From Lachnospiraceae bacterium (GTDB taxonomy: Bacteria; Bacillota; Clostridia; Lachnospirales; Lachnospiraceae): a DNA stretch of 58,517 nt. The notes under the pieces were generated by a model, which saw only the letters and a program-made list of their open reading frames with translations, ran no database searches and was not told where the DNA came from. The stretch's first letter is position 1; each line of letters starts with the position of its first letter. Positions 51,461 to 58,517 of the stretch are shown here, piece by piece. Position numbers and translations under genes: made by a program. The DNA lies in contig JAFZNO010000044.1 of assembly GCA_017552985.1 (NCBI GenBank), positions 1 through 58,517 on the forward strand, given 5' to 3'.

Positions 51461-52426
51461 TTATTCCCCGTTCTCAAAAAAGTCCTCGTCCTCTTCGTCG
51501 CGACGCTTTGCCAGAGACTGCTGCACTCTTGCATAGAGCTCCTGCGCAGCGTTGTAACCCATCTTCTTCTGACGATGGTTAACTGCCGCCGACTCACAGA
51601 TGACCGCAAGATTCCGTCCGGGACGGATCGGAATGTTGTGGCAAACCACCTTATTACCAAGATATTCCGTATAATTCTCTTCCAGTCCAAGACGATCGTA
51701 ATCCTTATCCTTATCCCAATCCTCCAATCGGATCACGAGGTCAATGCTCTGCGTGTCCTTTACGGAGGAAGCACCGAAGAGTGCCTTCACGTCGACAATG
51801 CCGATGCCGCGAAGCTCGATAAAGTGCTTCGTGATGTCCGGTGCGGAACCGATGAGCGTGTCGTCACTGACCTTCCGAAGTTCCACCACGTCATCCGTCA
51901 CAAGACGGTGACCACGCTTGATCAGCTCAAGCGCCGCCTCGGACTTACCGATGCCGCTCTCACCCGTGATCAGCACGCCCTCGCCGTATACGTCCACCAG
52001 AACGCCGTGCACGGAAATGCAGGGTGCCAGCTTTACGTTCAGCCAACGGATGATCTCCGCCATAAACGCGGAAGTCGATTTCTTCGTCACAAACACGGGA
52101 ATCTTATGCTTATTCGCCATTTCCAGGAAGATTTCGTCCGGCTGCAGCTCCCTGCAGAAAACGACGCCGGGAATGGTCTCATAGCTCAGGAGCTGGTCAT
52201 AAACCTCCCTCTTGCGCTCGTCAGACAATCCTCCCATGTAAGAATATTCCACAAATCCAATGACCTGAAGTCGCGCCGCGTCAAAATGCTCGAAATATCC
52301 GGTCATCTGCAATGCCGGTCTGTTGATGTCCGGCTGCGTCACCTTGATCTTCCGGACGTCGATTTCCGGCGTGACGTTTTCCAGTTTCATTTTCTCGATC
52401 ACGCGAGTTAAACTTACGCTTGCCAT
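51461..52426 (-). CDS. hprK: HPr kinase/phosphorylase
   Basis: 321 residues. It phosphorylates Ser46 of HPr and Crh in response to glycolytic intermediates. N-terminal domain about 1-130; C-terminal kinase domain with P-loop GESGIGKSEAALELIKRGHRLVTDD and the conserved segment near IELRGIGIVDVKALFGASSV. TGGGAGGACATT lies before the ATG. It is the first gene of the hprK-glk-murB-rapZ-whiA-crh series, which ties it to the crh-like target. Confidence 0.96.
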   Translation of the reverse strand: MASVSLTRVIEKMKLENVTPEIDVRKIKVTQPDINRPALQMTGYFEHFDAARLQVIGFVEYSYMGGLSDERKREVYDQLLSYETIPGVVFCRELQPDEIFLEMANKHKIPVFVTKKSTSAFMAEIIRWLNVKLAPCISVHGVLVDVYGEGVLITGESGIGKSEAALELIKRGHRLVTDDVVELRKVSDDTLIGSAPDITKHFIELRGIGIVDVKALFGASSVKDTQSIDLVIRLEDWDKDKDYDRLGLEENYTEYLGNKVVCHNIPIRPGRNLAVICESAAVNHRQKKMGYNAAQELYARVQQSLAKRRDEEDEDFFENGE

Positions 52427-52540
52427 AATGTCCTCCCAATTTATATTTTATGATAACCCGAATTGCTCCGTTTCTTCGAAACTCTTGCAATTCTTCGGTC
52501 ATTCGGAATCCGCTGATTCTGAGACTCTGTCATCATCGTA

Positions 52541-54472
52541 TCACACTCTTCTAAAATAGGCTAGTATTTCCTGTGCCACTTTTTCATTTAATTCAGGGAT
52601 CTCCAGCAACTGCTCCAGCGTGGCATTCTTGATCTCTTCCAGACTTCCAAAGCTTCGCATCAGTGCCTTTCTTCTTGAAGGCCCAACGCCCGGGATCTCC
52701 TCAAGCACCGACCGCACCTGCGTTTTCCCGCGGAGCGACCTGTGATACTCGATCGCGAAACGGTGCGCCTCGTCCTGCACCCTGGTGATCAGCTTAAACC
52801 CTTCTGAACGCACGTCGATGGGCATCTCCACGTTGTTAAAGTAGAGGCCTCGCGTGTGATGGCTGTCGTCCTTGACCATGCCGCAGACCGGAACGTTGAC
52901 TCCCAGCTTCTTTAGCACCTCCAGCGCGACGTTGACCTGTCCGCGTCCGCCGTCCATCATGAGAAGGTCTGGGAATCTCGTAAAACTTCCCAGCTTTTCG
53001 TCCATGCCCTTTTTCCTAAGCTCCTCCGCTTCCTCTAGGCCATGCGTAAAGCGCCTGGTCAGCGCCTCCCTCATGCAGGCATAATCATCCGGTCCCGCCA
53101 CGGTCTTGATCCGGAATTTCCTGTAATCACTAGGCTTCGGCTTTCCTTTCTCAAACACTACCATGGATGCCACGTTCTCAAACCCGTTGGTGTTCGAGAT
53201 GTCGAAGGCCTCCATCCTCTCTATGCCGGAGAGTCCAAGGATCCCCGCGATCTCCTTCACGGCGCCGATCGTCCGTCCTTCCTCACGCTTTAAGTGCTCG
53301 CGGTCCTGGTCCAGGATCAGCTTCGCATTCTGCGCCGCAAGCTCCACGAGCTTTTCCTTGCTGCCAATCTTCGGCACCCGAAGGTATACCCTCGCGCCCT
53401 TTCGTCCCGTCAGCCACTGCTCGATCAGCTCCAGATCTTCCACCTCATACTGTATCATGATCTCCCGCGGGATAAACGGCGTCCCGGCATAGAACTGCTG
53501 CAGGAACTGACGCAGCGTCTCAGCCTTAACCTTCCGCCTCGCCTCTTGAAACTTGGCGTATTCCTCTTCTTCCCCCACGTCAAACAGCTCCTCACCTGGC
53601 AGTTCCGACACGTGTGTCATATAGTAATGTTCCCGGCCGATGAGCTTGCCGTCGCGCACAAAGAACACCTGCACCACGGCCTCATTCCCCTCCTGATGCA
53701 AGGCGATGACGTCCTTGTCCTCTCCGCCGGAATCCGTGATCTTTTGCTTTTGCGCAACGGACTTCACGCTATTATACAGATCCCTATATCTCGCCGCCTC
53801 TTCAAATTCCAATTCTTCGGCAGCCTTTTTCATCTTCTGCTCCAGATCCTTTAGGATCGGCGCATAATTGCCATTCAAAAACTCCAGCGCTCCGTTCACC
53901 TGGGCGCGATACGCCTTCTCATCCACGAACCCCTGACAAGGCGCAAGGCACTGCTTTATGTGGTGATTTAAACACGGCCTTTCCACTCCAATGTCCTTCG
54001 GCAAGTTCTTATTACAGGTCCGTAGCTGATAAAGCTTATTCAAAAGATCGATGGTATCCTTTACCGCAGCCGCGCTGGTATAGGGTCCAAAATATTTGGA
54101 CTTATCCTTCTTCATGCTGCGCGAAAACAGGATCCGCGGGAACGGCTCCCCCAGCGTTACCTTTACGTACGGATAGGTTTTGTCATCCTTTAGTAGCGTA
54201 TTGTATTTCGGGGAATGCTCCTTGATCAGGTTATTTTCCAGCACCAGCGCCTCTAATTCCGAGTCCGTCACAATGTATTCAAACCTGGCGATCAGCGACA
54301 CCATCTTGTCGATGGCCGGTCCCCGCCCGATATTCTCACGAAAATAAGACCGCACCCTGTTGTGGAGATTTTTTGCCTTCCCCACGTACAGGATCCCGTC
54401 TGCCTTATCCCGCATCACGTACACTCCCGGCTTTTTCGGAAGCTTCTTTAACTCTTCTTCGATCTGAAACAC
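52541..54472 (-). CDS. uvrC: Excinuclease ABC subunit C
   Basis: 643 residues. UvrC makes both cuts in nucleotide excision repair. N-terminal GIY-YIG domain ([23 protein letters not shown]), UVR motif (about 205-240, [20 protein letters not shown]), RNase H-like endonuclease region ([23 protein letters not shown]), and C-terminal helix-hairpin-helix repeats ([13 protein letters not shown]). GTG start at 54472 with AAGG 4-5 bases upstream. It may share a message with hprK, 114 bp downstream. Confidence 0.96.
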   Translation of the reverse strand: MFQIEEELKKLPKKPGVYVMRDKADGILYVGKAKNLHNRVRSYFRENIGRGPAIDKMVSLIARFEYIVTDSELEALVLENNLIKEHSPKYNTLLKDDKTYPYVKVTLGEPFPRILFSRSMKKDKSKYFGPYTSAAAVKDTIDLLNKLYQLRTCNKNLPKDIGVERPCLNHHIKQCLAPCQGFVDEKAYRAQVNGALEFLNGNYAPILKDLEQKMKKAAEELEFEEAARYRDLYNSVKSVAQKQKITDSGGEDKDVIALHQEGNEAVVQVFFVRDGKLIGREHYYMTHVSELPGEELFDVGEEEEYAKFQEARRKVKAETLRQFLQQFYAGTPFIPREIMIQYEVEDLELIEQWLTGRKGARVYLRVPKIGSKEKLVELAAQNAKLILDQDREHLKREEGRTIGAVKEIAGILGLSGIERMEAFDISNTNGFENVASMVVFEKGKPKPSDYRKFRIKTVAGPDDYACMREALTRRFTHGLEEAEELRKKGMDEKLGSFTRFPDLLMMDGGRGQVNVALEVLKKLGVNVPVCGMVKDDSHHTRGLYFNNVEMPIDVRSEGFKLITRVQDEAHRFAIEYHRSLRGKTQVRSVLEEIPGVGPSRRKALMRSFGSLEEIKNATLEQLLEIPELNEKVAQEILAYFRRV

Positions 54473-54575
54473 GGCACCTTCCCCGCTTCAGTTTTACTTT
54501 GTCCGTTCCTATGCCAAATTATAGTATAACCCCTACGCTGAATACAAGAGCTTTCTTGAGATTACGTAAAAATGA

Positions 54576-54611
54576 GTCACGGGGCAGTGCCTGCTGACAC
54601 GTCCCCGTGAC
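54576..54611 (-). terminator. Terminator, copy 4 of the hairpin repeat
   Basis: GTCACGGGG (54576-54584) and CCCCGTGAC (54603-54611) form a 9-bp perfect stem that continues inward. The right arm is GACACGTCCCCGTGAC (54596-54611), identical to 192-207. On the minus strand it is followed by TCATTTTTACG, so it ends the surface protein gene. Confidence 0.78.
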
Positions 54612-54652
54612 CCAAAACCATGCCGCCATTCGCGACTAAGTTACAACCTCAA

Positions 54653-57600
54653 TTATTCCGTTAAGGATTCCAAGTAATCTGCGGCTGAGTCGCCATAACG
54701 CATCATCGCGTCAAGCAATTCTGCCAAGTGAGGGATCTCCTTGTCCTTCATCGACGCTGCGTAGGACTCAATGCTGTAGCGGTAAGTGTTGCTGACTGCC
54801 TGATCGCCCTTCATCACCGTTGCGTAAACAGTCTTTCTCATCTCGCTGGCGTTCAGCTTGCTTACGTCTACGTAATACAGACCGTTATCGTCTATTTGGT
54901 TAGCCTTTGCCGCATACTCTGCGATCACGTTCGTGCACGTCTCATTATCCGTGATCACCACGCGAAGATCTGAAACGTCATTCGCGCTAAACTTAAACCG
55001 GATGTTAACTGCCGCTTCAAGGTACAGTGCCGCCTTTTCAATGCTTGCCAGTGCGTTCTCTGCGCTCACCAGCCCATAGACCGGCTCCTTGACCGACTCA
55101 TACTCCATCTTCTTCGTTACGTCGGTTCCCATGGCAAGCAGCCCTTCCGTAAGGTCACACGTCGGCAGCAATTCCGTCTTGTAATTCGCGTAAATCTGTG
55201 CCGCGTCACCATACCGCAAAATGTCCACGAGGAGTCTTCTAAACTCAGCGTATGCAGCACTCTGATACTTATCCTTGTAAAGCATGTTGTAGCAGTATTC
55301 AATCACCGAATAGCTAAACTCTGCACCCGTTACGTCCTTTCCGTCCGCGTTCGTCGCGTGCGGCACGGCCGTCACGACGTCAGTCATTTGGTGCGGCGCC
55401 ACACGATACGTAAAGATCAAGAAATCGTTATCCTCGTAATAATCCGACAACTTCGTCTCTACGTCATTCTGCGTCACCATAAGATAAGGATCCTGATACC
55501 CTTCGACTGCCGATGCCGGCACCTTAAAGTCGATGGCAATGGTATCCTGGAGTCTTAAGGACTTCTTGGTTATCATCAGATTCTCATCCGTCAGGATTTC
55601 TTCCCCATAAACGGACACGTCATCCAGCAACAGCATGAACATGTCCGATATGTTATAATGGCGGAAACCAATATAGATCGTTTCTCCGGCATATTTTGAA
55701 AGATCCACCTCATACTTCGCATATGCGGGAGCTCCAACGTAATCGGCTCCCACCTTTACCATGTCATCCAAATTTGTTGAAGAACCAACGTAAACAGCCA
55801 TTATCTCGGCTGCGTAGTTAGGATCACATCCCTTGATGCCAAAGGATAAAACAGCATTCACGGGTACCTTAATGGCAGGCGTGATGGCCCAGTTGTCAGG
55901 ATACAATACACTAAATTCAAACCAAGAATAGGAACCAAGAGGATTGGGCTCAGACAGAACTAAAGGATTTCCTTTATCGTCAGTTTTCCGGTTAAGATTA
56001 ATAATCTCCCATCCAAATCCGTCGCCATCCGCGTCAACTAACGTCCATCCGTCAAGTGCCCCTTCTTCGTCAAACGTCTCATAGAAGACATAGTCCCGTT
56101 CAACAAACGTGACGTCAACGTCAACGTTTCCTTCAGGCATGACAAAAGTATACGTCGTTTCATCCACCTGCTCATAATCAATGATTTCACTGCCCTGTTT
56201 GAGGATCAATTCATCCAGCTGATAGCGACTTTTTGCACAAACCTTCAGAGTGATTTTTTTCCCTGCTTCAGTCACCTCCGCATCGCTTGATACGGTGCCG
56301 CCAACTATATTTTGGGGAATGAAAACTCCATATTTGCCAGTATCTGTCCGTACGTTATCAATGCAGACGCCAATGCTTTCGAATTCCACTGACTGAAATC
56401 CAATTTCAACGTCTGTGGTTTTTGCTTCCTCGGGAAGAAACACGTCTGCGTGCGTCCAAGAATCATGGGCAGTGGTAAAACTCTTCAATTCCTGCCACTC
56501 ACCTTCGCCAACGCGATAACATACTTTTAATTCAAAACACCCGCCGTTATATCCAGGATTTACATAATCAAAACCAAGTATGCAGTTCCCTGATACGCCT
56601 CTTAAATCCAACTTCGGCGTAACCAGCCACGCGGATCCGTTGCTATTTCCGCTGAACGTTACGACTGCACAATGTGGTTGAAATATATTTTGCTCAACAT
56701 CGTTAACAAACCAACCGTTTCCCTTATCATCGTAGATTACGCTCCAACCCACGGGAATCCCGTATTGTTCAAAATCTTCGTCTAGGGAAGTATAGTACCC
56801 CACCCACTGTGCGTATAAATACATGCCACCCTTCACCATGATCTTGTTTCCTGGCTTATAGTTCTCTCCGGTGCCATCTGGCGCGGTATTCCAACCTCCA
56901 AACCAAGTATCCGGTAGTGCGACGTAATCACATTCAGGCACGGTTGCCAACGTCCAATCCATGTAATGTTCAGAATAAAAACCGTTGCCGCCGTTTGGAT
57001 CGTAGACCAACTCATGTGTCACTTCATTTTCAGCATTTTGGATCAAGACTTCATCCAAACCAATGCCAGGGCCAGAGAAATTCTCAGCGCGGAATCCAAA
57101 TTGAACTTTTACCGCATTGCAGACCTCAGGCAAAATGATCACGTTCTTACACCAATCATTATGATATTGCGACGTCACGCCAAGCTTCTGCCATCCGCCG
57201 CCATTCACGCGATAAAAAACCCCCAATCCAGAAAACGCCCCATTATTACTTCTGTTCACGTACCAAAAGCTCAGTACAACCTCTTTCCCTGCAGCTTTAC
57301 TTAAGTCCAGCGCAGGCGTAATAAGCCATGCATATTGTCCGGTATAAAATTGTACGTTCCCTATCGATGCATTTCTTTCTCCGGACCATGCACTCAAGTC
57401 AGTACCATCTACACCCTCGCCAACAAACCAATTAAAACCCTCCGTGTTTGTTTCCGTCGTCCAGCCCGCTGGAATCCCCTCGTTTTCAAAGCCTTCAGAC
57501 AAGTATATTCCTGGTCCTAAGTCTGGCAACGGCGTCTCCGGATCCGTTACTGGCTCTATCGGAGCCGACGTTACCCATGGAGCCGATGTTACCTGCGGCT

Positions 57601-57724
57601 CTCCCGTCTCTTCCGGAATCAGCAATTCAGCCTGAGTAAAGGCCTGAACGTCCGTACCCGTCAGCGAAAAAGCCAAGGCAAAAGCAACCACCTTAGCCAA
57701 CCACCTGCGTGTTTCTCGTTTCAT
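54653..57724 (-). CDS. Large secreted multidomain surface protein
   Basis: About 1023 residues with a signal peptide (MKRETRRWLAKVVAFALAFS, cleavage near VQA-F). A Thr/Pro-rich linker is followed by two choice-of-anchor/MAM-like beta modules (SEGFENEGIPAGWTTETN, DEDFEQYGIPVGWSV), with an InlB-type repeat (YDPNGGNGFY to LYAQW) between them, a small beta domain ending MPEGNVDVDVTF, and a third module (YETFDEEGALDGWTLVDADG). The C-terminal 300 residues, partly helical, are shared with the product of the next gene upstream. No LPXTG motif or transmembrane tail is seen. Probably a binding or adhesion protein; no catalytic residues are recognised. ATG at 57724 has AGGGG upstream. Confidence 0.85.
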   Translation of the reverse strand: MKRETRRWLAKVVAFALAFSLTGTDVQAFTQAELLIPEETGEPQVTSAPWVTSAPIEPVTDPETPLPDLGPGIYLSEGFENEGIPAGWTTETNTEGFNWFVGEGVDGTDLSAWSGERNASIGNVQFYTGQYAWLITPALDLSKAAGKEVVLSFWYVNRSNNGAFSGLGVFYRVNGGGWQKLGVTSQYHNDWCKNVIILPEVCNAVKVQFGFRAENFSGPGIGLDEVLIQNAENEVTHELVYDPNGGNGFYSEHYMDWTLATVPECDYVALPDTWFGGWNTAPDGTGENYKPGNKIMVKGGMYLYAQWVGYYTSLDEDFEQYGIPVGWSVIYDDKGNGWFVNDVEQNIFQPHCAVVTFSGNSNGSAWLVTPKLDLRGVSGNCILGFDYVNPGYNGGCFELKVCYRVGEGEWQELKSFTTAHDSWTHADVFLPEEAKTTDVEIGFQSVEFESIGVCIDNVRTDTGKYGVFIPQNIVGGTVSSDAEVTEAGKKITLKVCAKSRYQLDELILKQGSEIIDYEQVDETTYTFVMPEGNVDVDVTFVERDYVFYETFDEEGALDGWTLVDADGDGFGWEIINLNRKTDDKGNPLVLSEPNPLGSYSWFEFSVLYPDNWAITPAIKVPVNAVLSFGIKGCDPNYAAEIMAVYVGSSTNLDDMVKVGADYVGAPAYAKYEVDLSKYAGETIYIGFRHYNISDMFMLLLDDVSVYGEEILTDENLMITKKSLRLQDTIAIDFKVPASAVEGYQDPYLMVTQNDVETKLSDYYEDNDFLIFTYRVAPHQMTDVVTAVPHATNADGKDVTGAEFSYSVIEYCYNMLYKDKYQSAAYAEFRRLLVDILRYGDAAQIYANYKTELLPTCDLTEGLLAMGTDVTKKMEYESVKEPVYGLVSAENALASIEKAALYLEAAVNIRFKFSANDVSDLRVVITDNETCTNVIAEYAAKANQIDDNGLYYVDVSKLNASEMRKTVYATVMKGDQAVSNTYRYSIESYAASMKDKEIPHLAELLDAMMRYGDSAADYLESLTE

Positions 57725-57810
57725 AGTTCTTCCCCTTTCCTTCGGTAACTTTCCATTACCGCCCATACTTCAACTATACGCTTCCCGTTTCCCTCCGTCA
57801 ACTTAAAACG

Positions 57811-57851
57811 GCAATAAAACAACGAGGAAACCTCATTGAAGTTTCCTCGTT
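57811..57851 (-). terminator. Terminator of the right-edge gene
   Basis: AACGAGGAAAC (57821-57831) and GTTTCCTCGTT (57841-57851) form an 11-bp perfect stem. On the minus strand it is followed by GTTTTATT. Confidence 0.88.
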
Positions 57852-57874
57852 TCTCAGTAGTCTTTTCTTATGTC

Positions 57875-58517
57875 TTAATTCCTGCCCGCAAATGCGGTTG
57901 CGCTGTCGCCATAACGCATCATCGCGTCAAGCAGCTTGTCAAGCTTTGTGGTGCCGTTGGTCCTCATGGATTCCACGTAGGATTCGATACTGTAGCGATA
58001 GGTGTTGCTGACCTTCTTGTTGTCCTGCATCACCGTCGCGTAAACCGTCTTCTTCATCTGGCACGCGTTCAGGCCGCCAAAGGTTACGTAATAACGACCC
58101 TTGGAATCGATCAGGCTTCCGTCCGCCGCGTATTCGCCAAGCACGTCCGTTCCGGCCGCGTCCCCGGTAACCACCACGCGAAGTCCGTCAAGGTTGCCGG
58201 CCGTGTACTTAAACTGAATGTTTACCGCTGCCTCAAGGTAGAGCGTTGCCGCCTCCATGCTTGCCAGCTCGTCGTCCGCACTCACCGTCGCAAAGAGCTT
58301 TTCCTTTACCGTATGGTAGTCCACCGCGGCATTTGCCGCAGTTCCCATCGCGCGTTGCTCAGCCGTAAGGAACCCGCTGACAAGGTTGTCCGTCTTGTAG
58401 TTCACGTAAACCTGTGCCGCCTCGCCGTAGATCAGGATGTCCACCAGAAGTCTTCTCAGGTTCACGTAATCATTCGTCTGGTATTTCTCGTTTCCTAACA
58501 TGTTTTGGCAGTAGTCC
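57875..58517 (-). CDS. C-terminal part of a second secreted surface protein (partial)
   Basis: Open to the right edge of the window, so its start is missing; an apparent ATG at 58501 is internal, because the residues before it (DYCQN) match EYCYN in the neighbour. About 214 residues are visible. They are homologous to the C-terminal domain of the protein at 54653-57724: NMLGNEKYQTNDY and NMLYKDKYQSAAY, RRLLVDIL, LYLEAAVNIQFKY, MKKTVYATVM, SNTYRYSIESY, LLDAMMRYGDSA. The two genes lie in tandem, so this looks like a duplicated secretion or surface module attached to different proteins. Confidence 0.85.
   Translation of the reverse strand, partial: DYCQNMLGNEKYQTNDYVNLRRLLVDILIYGEAAQVYVNYKTDNLVSGFLTAEQRAMGTAANAAVDYHTVKEKLFATVSADDELASMEAATLYLEAAVNIQFKYTAGNLDGLRVVVTGDAAGTDVLGEYAADGSLIDSKGRYYVTFGGLNACQMKKTVYATVMQDNKKVSNTYRYSIESYVESMRTNGTTKLDKLLDAMMRYGDSATAFAGRN

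Noticed and set aside
1-58517. CRISPR array, tRNA or rRNA genes, insertion sequences
   Set aside because: I found no regularly spaced direct repeats, no cloverleaf candidate that I could support and no transposase-like ORF.

Overview
The window looks like a chromosome segment of a sporulating, fibre-degrading member of the Lachnospiraceae (Clostridia). The evidence is the gene set and its order: spoVG, glgC-glgD, murC, dnaD/dnaC-like primosome genes, a long prs, hprK-glk-murB-rapZ-whiA and a crh-like gene, together with GH5 and GH9 cellulases and large secreted proteins. I recognise no tRNA, rRNA, phage, insertion sequence or CRISPR array.

Layout. 1-2336: a long fold-back that may be a structured RNA, then a membrane-anchored GH5 glucanase. 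2342-9200 (minus strand): a seven-gene operon of a MacB/FtsX-type ABC transporter, a lipoprotein, a membrane-anchored S41 peptidase and a two-component system. 9408-14598 (minus, AT-rich): a second FtsX/MacB-type ABC locus with a small secreted protein whose signal peptide is frameshifted and a decayed solute-binding protein. 14822-16555 (plus): an ATPase of the 'ABC class'. 16575-23097 (minus, AT-rich): a cluster for a ribosomally made, post-translationally modified peptide (RiPP), with two radical SAM/SPASM enzymes, two ABC exporter half-molecules and a 43-residue precursor gene too short for routine ORF calling. 23315-32500 (minus): a small membrane protein, a GGDEF protein, two MutS-like ATPases, mfd and pth. 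32583-37021 (minus): an HD hydrolase, a CPBP protease, spoVG, glgD (with an in-frame amber codon) and glgC. 37362-43154 (plus): murC, dnaD-like, dnaC-like, prs and bioY. 43182-54472 (minus): a GH9 enzyme without signal peptide, fba, a diacylglycerol-kinase-family gene, the crh-like/whiA/rapZ/murB/glk/hprK series and uvrC. 54653-58517 (minus): two surface proteins that share a C-terminal domain; the second runs off the right edge.

Main result. The 16.6-23.1 kb cluster is the best candidate for an undescribed system. The precursor (20217-20348, minus) ends in CTHCGDCYGPSLAQ and lies exactly between a 22-base inverted repeat (20146-20167 and 20371-20392, 20 of 22 positions matching). In the transcript these arms could pair and put the whole precursor message in a loop. 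A promoter with GAACRAC repeats about 20 bp apart precedes the first maturase, and a small relic of the neighbouring ATPase gene lies on the far side of the cluster, which suggests insertion or rearrangement.

How the genes connect: hprK and the crh-like gene (Glu15, Ser46) probably form a carbon-control pair without phosphotransferase function, next to glucokinase and near fba. glgC/glgD make ADP-glucose for glycogen. GH5 outside and GH9 probably inside the cell fit cellulose or cellodextrin use. bioY carries a likely BirA operator over its -35 box. A small hairpin family (core GACACGTCCCCGTGAC) recurs four times at gene ends.
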